A DNA stretch of 64,000 nucleotides from Streptomyces sp. NBC_01260 (GTDB lineage: Bacteria > Actinomycetota > Actinomycetes > Streptomycetales > Streptomycetaceae): contig NZ_CP108464.1 of the NCBI RefSeq assembly GCF_036226405.1, forward strand, positions 5,890,001 through 5,954,000. Direction: 5' to 3'. A model generated the notes under the pieces. It did no database searches and was not told the origin of the DNA. It saw only the letters and a list, made by a program, of their open reading frames with translations. A program made the position numbers and the translations under genes. This document shows, piece by piece, positions 10,094-18,235 of this stretch; the first letter of the stretch is position 1, and each line of letters opens with the position of its first letter.

Positions 10094-10672
10094 TCACGAC
10101 TGGGCGTTCGTGCCGTCGGCCTGGCTCAGGTGCTGGTCGAGTTGACGCTGGTTCTCGACGAGGCGCAGACACAGATGCCGCAGCTGGGCCGTCTCGGCGG
10201 GCGTGAATCCCCGGAAGACCGCCGCCATGGCGACCTGGGTGGGCCGGCGGAAGGACTCCACCCAGTCCAGCCCGGCGGGTGTGATCCGGGCCAGGACTGA
10301 ACGGCGGTCACGCCGGTCGGGAACCCGCTCAGCCAGTCCGTCGCGTTCGAGGGTGTCGACCAGCCCGGTGACATTGCGCGAGCTCACTCCAACCGCCTGG
10401 GCCAGCTTGCCAATGCTCAACCCGTCATCGGGCGCGGCGCTCAGACGGATCAGGAGGTCGAGCGCCCCCGCGCTCAGCCCGCGTCCCTCGGCCCCGCGGG
10501 CGCGCAGGCGTTCGATGGCGTGGAAGGCGCCGCGGACCGCGGCTGCGCCTTCGAGGGCGAGGGTGTCCTGGCCTGCGGTGAACTGGGCCATGGCGGACCT
10601 CACCCGGGGGTCGAAGAGGCTGCCGTCCGGGTCGCGGGTGAGGTCTGACGAAGAGTTATGTACGTGCTTCAT
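10094..10672 (-). CDS. MarR-family transcriptional regulator
   Basis: A 192-residue winged-helix regulator starting at ATG 10672 (MKHVHNSSSDL). The DNA-binding domain shows ALDLLIRLSAAPDDGLSIGK, the recognition helix SSRNVTGLVDTLERDGL and the wing PDRRDRRSVLARITPAG. The first 45 residues are longer than usual. A 17-bp palindrome covers its own start codon, which suggests autorepression. No gene for it to control lies immediately beside it: upstream are only decayed remnants. The ligand is unknown. Confidence 0.85.
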   Translation of the reverse strand: MKHVHNSSSDLTRDPDGSLFDPRVRSAMAQFTAGQDTLALEGAAAVRGAFHAIERLRARGAEGRGLSAGALDLLIRLSAAPDDGLSIGKLAQAVGVSSRNVTGLVDTLERDGLAERVPDRRDRRSVLARITPAGLDWVESFRRPTQVAMAAVFRGFTPAETAQLRHLCLRLVENQRQLDQHLSQADGTNAQS

Positions 10673-10681
10673 AATGAAGCA
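10665..10681. promoter_or_regulatory. 17-bp palindromic operator over the marR start codon
   Basis: TGCTTCATAATGAAGCA is a perfect palindrome with a single central base and contains the start codon of the MarR gene. MarR dimers bind sites of this size and symmetry, and the position would block its own transcription or translation start. Binding by this protein is inferred. Confidence 0.65.
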
Positions 10682-11336
10682 GGACTCTAATACTGGCTTC
10701 CGTGAATTGCCAACCTTGGGCACCCCAGGGACACAGGGGCCAACCGTGAACCCGAGGGCACCCTGAACTCCATGACCCGCCCGGGGGCATGCGCGAAGCG
10801 GCAACGGGTCCGGAGTCGGGGGCCCTCGCCACCGCAGGGCGCTTCGCGGCCGACGAACCGAGGTGCCGGACCCCGGCTTTCCCGGAGCCATCGAGATGCC
10901 TTCATGAGCAAGGAGCTCGCCCGCACCACTTCCCGTCCTCCTCGCTGTCGGTGCCGGGATCGCGGCGGTCGGATTTCGGCGGCGGGAGCGCTGAGCAGAG
11001 TCCCTGACGGTCTCGGCAACAGCGCCACTCCCTCTCTTGCGCTGCCCCGCCAGGGATTACGGGACAACCCTCGGGTGTCAATGGGGCGCGGCGGACTGAG
11101 AAGTTCATCGTCGGCCTGGAGCAGGTCTTCCCCACGTATCCCACCGTCCAGGAGGCCGCGGCAGCCTGGACGGTGCCGGCCGCAGGCTGACCGGCACGCC
11201 ACCTTGTCTGCCGCCCCACCCTTCGGGGACACCCGCGTCGCCTGTCCTCAACACGACGGCCCCGCTTCCGCCTCGATATAAAAGTCATCTAAAAGTGAGA
11301 GGTGTGAATGCGAGGACGTGGGGCACCAGGCTGACC
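10682..11336 (+). other. Long gap with two short coding-like remnants
   Basis: About 650 bases with no intact gene. At 10903 an ATG opens MSKELART, and after a one-base frame change the plus strand reads LPVLLAVGAGIAAVGFRRRE and stops, which looks like a broken small membrane protein. At about 11095-11190 a frame reads TEKFIVGLEQVFPTYPTVQE and then AAAAWTVPAAG with a stop, which looks like the tail of a lost gene. I do not recognise either family. Confidence 0.4.
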
Positions 11337-11507
11337 ATGCTTCCCATCATTCTGGTTCTCCTCCTCGCCCTGATCCTCTTCGGTGCCGGTTTCGCTCTCA
11401 AGGCACTGTGGTGGATCGCCGTCATCGTCCTGGTCGTGTGGCTCCTCGGCTTCTTCATCCGCCCCGCCGGCCACGGCGGCAAGCGCGGCCGCTGGTACCG
11501 CTGGTAA
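11337..11507 (+). CDS. Small hydrophobic membrane protein (DUF5670-like)
   Basis: A 56-residue protein starting at ATG 11337. Two hydrophobic helices (MLPIILVLLLALILFGAGFA and ALWWIAVIVLVVWLLGFF) are followed by a basic tail ending RGRWYRW. This matches the short actinobacterial proteins of the lmo0937/DUF5670 type, whose role is unknown. The frame extends upstream to a GTG at 11295, but homologues begin at the MLP segment. A strong terminator follows 23 bases after the stop, so it is transcribed alone. Confidence 0.75.
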   Translation: MLPIILVLLLALILFGAGFALKALWWIAVIVLVVWLLGFFIRPAGHGGKRGRWYRW

Positions 11508-11530
11508 GAACGAACACACCCAACTTTCTT

Positions 11531-11564
11531 GCGGGGCCCGACAGGAGAATCTGCCGGGCCCCGC
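11531..11564 (+). terminator. Hairpin terminator after the small membrane protein
   Basis: GCGGGGCCCG at 11531-11540 pairs perfectly with CGGGCCCCGC at 11555-11564 across a 14-base loop. No long T-run follows, as is usual in Streptomyces. Confidence 0.8.
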
Positions 11565-11902
11565 ACGCATGTCCCGGAATCGATAACACCGCCCCTGCGG
11601 GTGCGGTTTCACGGAGGCGGGAATACGAGCCCAGCCGGGGAGAAAGCTGCGCGGCTGCCGGGAAGCAAGCCCGCGGATTCAGGGCACGCCACGTGGGTGA
11701 ACTCACAGCAGGCCTTGGTCACACCGGCTCACCGGGCTCTGCGCGCTTGAGCTTTCAGCCCCTGACGGGCCCGCCTCCGAACGCATCACCGCAACGAATC
11801 CGCCGTCGAAACAGGGTATTCAGCACCGCGAGAACAGGGCCCCACGGCACACGCCGGCTGAGCGTGGGCCGAGCAGCAGGTTTTCTTCCCGCTGTCTCAC
11901 GG
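11565..11902. other. Gap upstream of the sigma factor
   Basis: About 340 bases between the terminator and the SigB-type promoter. No frame matches a known protein and I see no further hairpin or repeat. Confidence 0.4.
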
Positions 11903-11927
11903 GTGTGTACCTCATGTTCGCGGGTAC
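11903..11927 (+). promoter_or_regulatory. SigB-type promoter of the sigma factor gene
   Basis: GTGT (11903-11906), 15 bases, then GGGTAC (11922-11927) matches the consensus GNNTN14-16GGGTAY of promoters read by Streptomyces SigB-family sigma factors. It lies about 60 bases before the start of such a sigma gene, which implies positive autoregulation. Confidence 0.7.
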
Positions 11928-11985
11928 AGGAGCGTCTGCGCGTGCGAAGCCCGAAAGGGCAATTCGGTGGAGGGAAAGAATCATC

Positions 11986-12852
11986 ATGTCGGTACCTGTG
12001 CAGGCCCCGGTCGAAAGAGCAGTCGGCGTACCGGCAGTTCTTCCGGAGATAGCTGATCCGCAGAAGGTCGCGCCGAAGGACGCCCGCCATCTCAGCAAGC
12101 TGTTCTTCGACCGGCTGCAGGTTCTTGAAGAGGGCACCGTCGAGTATCAGTACGCGCGCAACACGCTCATCGAGATGAATCTGTCGCTGGTGCATTTTGC
12201 CGCGAAGCGCTACCGCAACCGCGGCGACGGCCAGATGGAAGACATCGTCCAGGTCGGGACCATCGGCCTGATCAAAGCTATCGACCGGTTCGAGCTCACA
12301 CGCGAAGTCGAGTTCACCACTTTCGCGATCCCTTACATCGTGGGGGAGATCAAGCGGTTCTTCCGCGACACCACCTGGTCCGTCCACGTCCCGCGCCGGC
12401 TGCAGGAACTGCGCGTCGTCCTCGCCAGGACCAAGGAGGACCTCGCCACTGAACTGGACCGCGATGCCACGGTCGCGGAGCTCGCAGCCCACCTCAAGAT
12501 CAGCGAAGAGGAGGTCATCGACGGGCTCATCGCCGCGAACGGCTACACCGCCGGCTCCCTCGACGTGCCTGTCGGCGGTAGCGACGGCGACGGCTCCTCC
12601 GCAGGTGTCACCTACGGCGACATCACCGGTGACTGCGACCCCGGCATGCAGCTGTTCGAGAACCTCCACACCCTGGCGCCGCTGCTGGAACAGCTCGGCG
12701 AACGCGAGCGCGCCATAATTGAGATGCGCTTCGGCCAGGAGATGACTCAATCTCAGATCGGCGCTCACCTGGGCGTCTCCCAGATGCATGTCTCCCGCCT
12801 GATCACCCGCATCATCGGCGACCTCCGCGTCGGCATGTTCGCCCAGGACTGA
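11986..12852 (+). CDS. SigB/SigF/SigG-family RNA polymerase sigma factor
   Basis: A 288-residue group-3 sigma factor without region 1. Region 2 shows NTLIEMNLSLVHFAAKRYRN and DIVQVGTIGLIKAIDRFE with FTTFAIPYIVGEIKRFFRD. Region 3 lies around VHVPRRLQELR. Region 4 has ERERAIIEMRFGQEMTQSQI and the HTH LGVSQMHVSRL. Such factors direct osmotic, oxidative and differentiation responses and are held by RsbW-type anti-sigma kinases, one candidate for which is encoded next. ATG 11986 is chosen because a GGAGG-like site (11968-11972) precedes it and the family starts here; the open frame reaches back to 11905. Confidence 0.93.
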   Translation: MSVPVQAPVERAVGVPAVLPEIADPQKVAPKDARHLSKLFFDRLQVLEEGTVEYQYARNTLIEMNLSLVHFAAKRYRNRGDGQMEDIVQVGTIGLIKAIDRFELTREVEFTTFAIPYIVGEIKRFFRDTTWSVHVPRRLQELRVVLARTKEDLATELDRDATVAELAAHLKISEEEVIDGLIAANGYTAGSLDVPVGGSDGDGSSAGVTYGDITGDCDPGMQLFENLHTLAPLLEQLGERERAIIEMRFGQEMTQSQIGAHLGVSQMHVSRLITRIIGDLRVGMFAQD

Positions 12853-12912
12853 GCGAACCGGTCGGACACCGGGCCGGTGCGACCGTGCCGGGTCATGTGG
12901 ACGAAGAGGGCC

Positions 12913-12937
12913 GTGTCGGAAGAGATTTCGCGGGTAG
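12913..12937 (+). promoter_or_regulatory. Second SigB-type promoter
   Basis: GTGT (12913-12916), 15 bases, GGGTAG (12932-12937). The spacing is identical to the promoter of the sigma gene just upstream. It lies 43 bases before the ATP-binding protein start, so the sigma factor may drive its own probable antagonist. The last base is G rather than a pyrimidine. Confidence 0.55.
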
Positions 12938-12980
12938 ACGGCACTGGTCGCAATGGATGTTCTGAGGACGGGGGAGTTTC

Positions 12981-13454
12981 ATGGGCCAGGCAGCACGAGA
13001 ACGTGGTCAGCGGTCGATGACCGCCGGTCCCCTTTCGGTATCCGCGATGTTCGAGGACAGTTCGGAGATCGCTGAGGCCCGCGACCTGGCTCGCTCGTTC
13101 CTGGCGGACGTGCAGGCCCTCCACGGGTTCCCCGTGTCCGGCAGGGCGATGGGGACCGTGCAACTGGTGGTCAGCGAGCTGGTCACCAACGCGCGCAAAT
13201 ACGCGCCCGGACCCTGCGTCCTGACCCTGGACATCCAGGACGGGGCTGTTCGCGTGCGCGTCTGGGACAGCGGTACGACGCTGCCGGTCACCCTGGCGCC
13301 GGATCCGTCCCGGGTGGGTCAGCACGGCCTGGAGATCGTGATGGCTGTCTGCCAGGGCCTCGCTGTGGAAAGGAAGCCGGTCGGTAAGCAGATCACGGCG
13401 GTCATCGCCCTCGCCGACGACCCCGGCGGCGACGTACTGGGCCGGCAGCTGTGA
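12981..13454 (+). CDS. RsbW-like ATP-binding protein, probable anti-sigma kinase
   Basis: A 157-residue protein with a GHKL ATPase fold. The N box is ELVTNARKYA near residue 73, the G1 box VWDSG near 94 and the G2 box GQHGLEIV near 114. RsbW-type proteins bind SigB-family sigma factors and phosphorylate a STAS-domain anti-anti-sigma factor. The gene follows the sigma gene by 128 bases and has a matching promoter, which supports a pair. No STAS partner is encoded nearby. Start ATG 12981 follows a good GGGGGAG site. Many Streptomyces proteins of this fold have unproven targets, so the pairing is inferred. Confidence 0.85.
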   Translation: MGQAARERGQRSMTAGPLSVSAMFEDSSEIAEARDLARSFLADVQALHGFPVSGRAMGTVQLVVSELVTNARKYAPGPCVLTLDIQDGAVRVRVWDSGTTLPVTLAPDPSRVGQHGLEIVMAVCQGLAVERKPVGKQITAVIALADDPGGDVLGRQL

Positions 13455-13775
13455 CCGGCGTTGCGTGAGCTGATGAGTCTGACCACCCCCTCACGCGTGC
13501 GCCCTGCCCACGCGGCAGGTCTGCCCACGCGGGCGCCGCGATGGCGCAAGGGGCTGTTCCGCGCGCTGGACAGGCGTCGCTCACCCGGTCCGTTCAGCTC
13601 TGGCGGCCGCTCGCCCGGTTCCGGAACGAGCTTTGGAGCGGCGAGAGCCTGATCGCGCTCAAGCGCCGGTCGTACTGCTCACGCGGGATCACGCAGGCCG
13701 GCCACCCGCCGGTGGTCGCGGAACCCGACGGAGTGCTCGGCGGCCCCACCGCGACTGCCGGGGGACGGCGGATGG
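13455..13775. other. Convergent gap without a gene
   Basis: About 320 bases between the ATP-binding protein and the hemerythrin gene, which face each other. Short frames exist but none matches a family. No single clear terminator hairpin stood out. Confidence 0.4.
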
Positions 13776-14285
13776 TCAGTGTCCGCGTCCCCTCGCCGAC
13801 TTCACGACCGCGCGCACCTGCTCGGTACTACCGCAGTCACTCGCCAGGTGCTTCTCCCGTGCGGAGAGGAAAGCCGCTCCGAGCTCAGCCCGCCGGTCGT
13901 CGGAGACGTTCTCCCGTGCCCCGTTGAGGATGGTGCGCTCCTCCTCGTCCAGGTGGTGGCTGATCGCGTGCGCGAGACCTTCCAGCTTCTCGTCCCACTC
14001 GTCCGACCCGACGTCCTTCACTTCGAGCAGGGCCAGCAGCGCCTCGTTGCCCTCGGCGTGTTCTTCCGTGCCGTGCTCGACCTCGTGGCTGTCGATGTCC
14101 TTGAAGCGCTTGAGCGCCGGATAGACCTCGTGTTCCTCCGCCTCGCCATGGGCGATCAGCAGGGCGGAGAATTCCCGCAGTGCAGCGGCGCGGTCCGCCT
14201 CGACGCTGCGCATCCTGTGGAACAGGTCCTCCATGGCCCGGTGGTCCTTCAGGATCAGTGCTACGACGTCCCGGTTCTCTGCCAC
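13776..14285 (-). CDS. Hemerythrin-domain protein
   Basis: A 169-residue four-helix-bundle protein that probably binds a di-iron centre. Candidate ligands are His in LILKDHRAMEDLFH (residues 11-24), HGEAEEHEVYPAL (46-58), HGTEEHAEGNEAL (71-83) and ISHHLDEEERTIL (108-120). The hemerythrin HHE pattern with HxxxE and Asp/Glu spacing is complete. Such proteins sense or store oxygen or nitric oxide, and in Streptomyces often appear among stress genes. It uses a GTG start at 14285 preceded by GGAAGGA. Confidence 0.9.
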   Translation of the reverse strand: MAENRDVVALILKDHRAMEDLFHRMRSVEADRAAALREFSALLIAHGEAEEHEVYPALKRFKDIDSHEVEHGTEEHAEGNEALLALLEVKDVGSDEWDEKLEGLAHAISHHLDEEERTILNGARENVSDDRRAELGAAFLSAREKHLASDCGSTEQVRAVVKSARGRGH

Positions 14286-14399
14286 GGTTCAGGTCCTTCC
14301 TTCGAAATGGAGCTGTGCTTGTCCGGCTGCCCCGCGAAGCGGAACCCAGCGTTGACAACACGGCGGATCGGGGTCGAGGCGTGCTCCGGTCACGCGCCG

Positions 14400-14480
14400 G
14401 CCACCTGACCTCGTGACGCGTCATGGCCCGCTCGGACACCTTCGTCCGGCGAGCCATGACGCGTCACGAGGTCGGGTGGC
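14400..14480 (-). terminator. 28-bp inverted repeat, strong hairpin after the 24-residue gene
   Basis: The arms at 14400-14427 and 14453-14480 are complementary over 28 bases with a single G-T wobble. The core is CCTCGTGACGCGTCATGGC. The loop is 25 bases. It stands 18 bases beyond the stop of the small minus-strand gene and 114 bases before the hemerythrin start, so it most likely ends the small gene's transcript. The stem is far longer than a terminator needs. Confidence 0.75.
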
Positions 14481-14498
14481 GCCGAGGCCACGGCGGAG

Positions 14499-14573
14499 TC
14501 AGCGCCGACGCAGCATCATGACGACAGCGACGACGACGATGATCAGTACGACGGTGCCAATGCCTATGTACAC
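14499..14573 (-). CDS. 24-residue single-pass membrane peptide
   Basis: A GTG at 14573 opens MYIGIGTVVLIIVVVAVV and the peptide ends MMLRRR before TGA. A perfect ribosome site (AAGGAG, six-base spacing) precedes it. The peptide is one hydrophobic helix with a basic end, so it would sit in the membrane with the arginines inside. I recall similar tiny proteins in other streptomycetes, none with a known function. A long hairpin follows directly. The clear ribosome site and hydrophobic pattern make it a real gene candidate in spite of its size. Confidence 0.65.
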   Translation of the reverse strand: MYIGIGTVVLIIVVVAVVMMLRRR

Positions 14574-15004
14574 GGGTCTCTCCTTGTGTCGCGGACGGGC
14601 CCCATCGGTGCCGTGGCCTCCGAGTGCCCCCGTTGCGGTGATCTAACGAGTGCGGCGATGAATTTCTCATCCACGTGACCACCGGGCACCGGCAGACCCG
14701 CACGTCACGCCCGGGCGGGATCGTCCGGATGCGGTGTCGTTCCCGACCAATCCGCTCCCGCCTCTGCCCCGAATCCTCGGGTGAGGGTTCTTGGAACCAA
14801 CCCTCACCTCCCTGGCGGGGGGCGCGCCTGACGCGCCCCCCCCGCCGGCACCTTGCCCGCGCCCCGGAGCCGGTCAGGAGAGCGCGGTGAAACGGAACCT
14901 GACGTACCGCTAACACGCGGACGACACAGGCATTCGGGACCGAGAGAAGGGCACAAGACACGGGCCGCAACCCGGCGGCACCGAAGCAGCATGAGAGGAA
15001 CGAC
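14574..15004. other. Divergent gap with two consecutive hairpins
   Basis: About 430 bases between the 24-residue gene and the DUF4190 gene. GGTGAGGGTT at 14780-14789 pairs with AACCCTCACC at 14799-14808. A second stem, GGCGGGG...CGCG at 14814-14826 with CGCG...CCCCGCC at 14832-14846, follows at once. They lie about 160-200 bases before the DUF4190 start and could be a leader structure or a terminator of a lost gene. Confidence 0.45.
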
Positions 15005-15418
15005 GTGTCTTTCGCCAACCACCCCGAGACGCCCGGCGACTACCACCAGACCCAGCCGAGCGGGAGTGTGACGCGGAGTAACGGACTCGCGATCGCCGCG
15101 CTCGTTCTCGGCATTGTGGCGGTACTGCTCTTCTGGACCGTCCTCGGCGGCATCCTGCTCGGCCTGCTCGCGATCGTCCTCGGCATCATCGGGGCCCGTC
15201 GTGCCCGCGGCGGGAGAGCTCCGCACGGCACGCTGTCGATCGTCGGCGCCGTACTCGGCGCGCTGGGGCTGATCGGGTCGATCGTGATCATCGCGATCGG
15301 CGCGTCCATCCTCAACTCCGACGAGTTCAAGGACTTCAACGACTGCATTCAGCACGCCAATTCGCAGAGCGAGAAGGACCAGTGCTCCCAGGACTACAAG
15401 CAGGACACCGGCAACTGA
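15005..15418 (+). CDS. DUF4190 membrane protein
   Basis: A 137-residue protein. A polar N-terminus is followed by two hydrophobic segments, AIAALVLGIVAVLLFWTVLG (about 29-48) continuing through LLGLLAIVLGIIGARRARGG, and LSIVGAVLGALGLIGSIVII (about 77-96). This is the DUF4190 arrangement with its GARRARRGG turn. The C-terminal tail (NSDEFKDFNDCIQHA...DQC) is likely outside the cell and holds two cysteines. Function is unknown. The GTG start at 15005 has GAGAGGAA before it. Confidence 0.8.
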   Translation: MSFANHPETPGDYHQTQPSGSVTRSNGLAIAALVLGIVAVLLFWTVLGGILLGLLAIVLGIIGARRARGGRAPHGTLSIVGAVLGALGLIGSIVIIAIGASILNSDEFKDFNDCIQHANSQSEKDQCSQDYKQDTGN

Positions 15419-15439
15419 CCCACTGAGGTCCTGCCCCGG

Positions 15440-15874
15440 GTGGACCGGACCACGTCCGTCTCACGGATCGTCCTGGGGAAAGAGGTGGTGCGCTACCTGG
15501 CGGACTTCTCCCATGCGGTCGACTGGGACCCGGGGACGCGGGAGTGCGACCGCATCGACAGCGGCCCCCTCGCCGAAGGCGCGCAGTGGCACAACGTCTC
15601 CGAGTTCCGCGGTCGCCGTACGGAGCTGCGGTACCGCTTGGTCACGCTGACGGACGACCACGTGGTCTTCGTGGGTGAGAACAAGACCGCCACCTCGCGC
15701 GACGACCTGAGCTTCCGGGCCGACGGGGAGTCCACGGTCATCACCTACCGTGCGACGATCCGGTTCCACGGCCTGGCGCGGCTCGCCGATCCCTTCCTGC
15801 GCCGCGAATTCGAGCGGCTGGGCGACGAGATCACGGTCAGCATGCCCGCCGCGATCGACGGGCACGCGGCCTGA
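15440..15874 (+). CDS. SRPBCC-family protein
   Basis: A 144-residue protein of the START/polyketide-cyclase fold with a hydrophobic ligand cavity. It shows the segments YLADFSHAVDWDPGTRECDR, WHNVSEFRGRRTELRYRL and VVFVGENKTATSRDDLSF, typical of Streptomyces SRPBCC proteins near residues 15-95. Family members bind lipids or aromatic compounds or catalyse cyclisation, but nothing here shows the ligand. GTG 15440 is 22 bases after the DUF4190 stop, so both may share a transcript. Confidence 0.85.
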   Translation: MDRTTSVSRIVLGKEVVRYLADFSHAVDWDPGTRECDRIDSGPLAEGAQWHNVSEFRGRRTELRYRLVTLTDDHVVFVGENKTATSRDDLSFRADGESTVITYRATIRFHGLARLADPFLRREFERLGDEITVSMPAAIDGHAA

Positions 15875-16065
15875 CCCCTACTCGGTGACCGGAGCCGCCG
15901 ATGCCGGCAGGGGCGCCGGCAGGGTGCTCCCTCCGGCGCGCCGGGCGTCGAGCAGACGTACCGAGAGCCGGTCCTCCAGAAGCCGGGCCGTGCCCCCGGC
16001 GCCGCGGTGACCACCGTCGTCCCCGCCGCCTCCCGGCTCAGGTCTTCCGGCCGATACCATCCTCC

Positions 16066-17358
16066 GTGACCGAATCCCTGACCGAAACGGCGGACGAGGC
16101 CGATGAGCCCGCCCCTCGCGCCCGCATATTCGCCGATCTGACCCCGCTGCGGACCTCGCCCGACTACCGGCGGCTCTGGTTCGGGAACACGGTCTCCTGG
16201 GTCGGGCAGGGGATGACGGCGCTCGCCGTCTCGCTCCAGGTGTACGACCTCACCGGGTCAGCCTTCTCCGTCGGGCTGATCGGATTCTGCTCGCTCGTGC
16301 CCCTGGTCGTCTTCGGGCTCTACGGCGGCGCCGTCGCCGACACCGTCGACCGGCGCAAGCTGGGACTGGCCAGTGCCTTCGGGTCGTTCGTGCTCTCCGT
16401 CGGGCTGGTGGCGATCACCGTCGCCGGGGTGGAGCGGGTGGGGCTGCTGTACGCGGTCGTCGCGCTCCAGGCCGTCTGCTTCGCGCTCAACTCACCGGCC
16501 CGCAGCTCGATGATCGCCCGCCTCCTGCCGGCCGAACAGCTGCCCGCCGCCAACGCGCTGAACTCCATGACCAGCACCACGGGCGGGCTCGTCGGACCGA
16601 TGCTCGGCGGGCTCATCGTCGGCTGGTGGGGGTACCGGGCCGCGTACGGCATCGACGCCGTCACCTTCACCGCCTCGCTGTACGCGATGTGGCGGCTGCC
16701 CGCGATGCTGCCGGACCGGGGGGAGGGGGCCGCCGGGGCCGCGAAGCGGGCGTCGGTCATGGACGGGCTGCGGTTCCTGGGGACCCGGCCCAATCTGCGG
16801 ATGACCTTCTTCACCGACATGTGCGCCATGGTGCTGGCCAATCCCCGCGCACTGTTCCCCGTCGTCGCCGCCCTCTGGTACGGGGGCGACGCGAAGACCA
16901 CCGGACTGCTGGTCGCCGCCCCGGCGCTGGGGGCGCTGCTGGGCGGGGTGTTCTCCGGCTGGCTGGGGCGGATCCGGCGGCAGGGGCTCGCCGTGCTCTT
17001 CGCGGTCGCGAGCTGGGGGACCGCCATCGCGGTGTTCGGGCTGACCCGGCAGCTCTGGCTCGGGCTGATCTTCCTGGCGCTCGCGGGGGCGGCCGACACC
17101 ACCTCGATGGTCTTCCGCAACACCATGCTCCAGGCCGCCGTGCCGGACGGGATGCGGGGGCGGCTCCAGGGCGTGTTCATCGTCGTCGTGGCGGGCGGCC
17201 CCCGGCTCGGCGACTTCCTGGCCGGATCGGTCGCCGATCTCGTCTCGCCCGGCGTGGCCGTGACCGGGGGAGGGATCGCGTGCGTGGCCGCGGTGGCGGT
17301 GCTGGCCCTGCGGTGGCCCCGGTTCGCGCGGTACGACGCACACGATCCCGAGGCCTGA
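16066..17358 (+). CDS. MFS exporter (EntS-like DHA3 group)
   Basis: A 430-residue major facilitator with about twelve membrane segments. It begins with a cytoplasmic stretch and LRTSPDYRRLWFGNTVSWVG. The motif between helices 2 and 3 is GGAVADTVDRRKL, and a PARSSMIARLLP segment follows, both typical of the DHA3/EntS drug and siderophore exporters. The open frame extends upstream to 15901, but GTG 16066 gives the family start. It ends 43 bases before a convergent VOC pseudogene. The substrate is not evident. Confidence 0.88.
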   Translation: MTESLTETADEADEPAPRARIFADLTPLRTSPDYRRLWFGNTVSWVGQGMTALAVSLQVYDLTGSAFSVGLIGFCSLVPLVVFGLYGGAVADTVDRRKLGLASAFGSFVLSVGLVAITVAGVERVGLLYAVVALQAVCFALNSPARSSMIARLLPAEQLPAANALNSMTSTTGGLVGPMLGGLIVGWWGYRAAYGIDAVTFTASLYAMWRLPAMLPDRGEGAAGAAKRASVMDGLRFLGTRPNLRMTFFTDMCAMVLANPRALFPVVAALWYGGDAKTTGLLVAAPALGALLGGVFSGWLGRIRRQGLAVLFAVASWGTAIAVFGLTRQLWLGLIFLALAGAADTTSMVFRNTMLQAAVPDGMRGRLQGVFIVVVAGGPRLGDFLAGSVADLVSPGVAVTGGGIACVAAVAVLALRWPRFARYDAHDPEA

Positions 17359-17401
17359 GGGCTGTCCACGGACCTGTGCCCGGACCGAAGCCGCGGCCCC
17401 G

Positions 17402-18196
17402 TCAGGAGACGTCCGTGACCTTCGGCATCTCGCCGCCGGTCGTCGTGCCGTCGATCAGCGAGAACGGTGCGCCCTGCGGGTCGGTCAGGGACGCGAACCG
17501 GCCGAACGGGATGGTCAGCGGGCCGAACCGGAGCTGCGCCCCGAGCGCCTTGGCCTTCTCCACGGCCGCGTCGCAGTCCGCGACGGTGAAGTACACGTTC
17601 AGAAACGGCGGCACCTCCGGCGGGAAGTCCTCCGTCATCTTCATCCGGCCGAGCACCGGGTCCGCTCCCAGGTCGTAGAGCGTGAAGTCGATCTCGTCGT
17701 CCTCGACGCGCTTCACTTACCCGAAGACGCCGCGGAAGAAGGCGTCCGCCTTCTCCGGCTCCCGGGTGAAGACCTCGGCCCAGCTGTAGGCGCCGGGCAC
17801 GTTGCGCGCACCGAACCCCTCGTGGCTGCCCGCCTGCCACACCCCGAAGGCCGTCCCGCCCGGGTCGCGGGCCAGCGCCATCGTGCCGAACTCGCTGACC
17901 TGCATGGGTTCCACCAGCACCTCGCCGCCGTGCTCGCGGATCTTCGCGGTGGTGGCCGCGGCGTCCGGCGAGGCGAGATACAGGGTCCAGGCGGCCGGTA
18001 CCTCCTGGCCGGGGACGGGAGGCATCAGGGCGGCAACCGCCCTGCCGTCCACGTACGCCTGGGTGTAGTTGCCGAACTCGGGCAGCGAGTCGCCGTAGGT
18101 CCAGCCCAGCAGCTCACCGTAGAAGCGCTTCGCACCCTGGATGTCGCCGAACGTCGCATCGGCCCAGCACGGAGTGCCCTCTGATTCTGCGGCCAT
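17402..18196 (-). pseudogene. Two-domain VOC (glyoxalase-fold) gene split by a TAA
   Basis: Translation from ATG 18196 gives a first VOC domain (CWADATFGDIQGAKRFYGEL, ARDPGGTAFGVWQAG) and the start of a second (AEVFTREPEKADAFFRGVFG). It then meets TAA at 17717-17719. The same frame continues immediately with VKRVEDDEIDFTLYDLG, MTEDFPPEVPPFLNVYF and SLTDPQGAPFSLI to the natural end at 17402. Intact homologues are single proteins of about 260 residues, so one base change has cut this one at residue 159. The 3' half has a GTG right after the stop and might be reinitiated. Confidence 0.85.
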
Positions 18197-18235
18197 GACC
18201 CGGCCTCTCTTCTGCTTGAGGATATGTCCCCTCTA

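Noticed and set aside
14286..14410. SigB-type promoter upstream of the hemerythrin gene
   Set aside because: GTGT and GGGTTC occur on the minus strand but only 10 bases apart, and the -10 lacks GGGTA.
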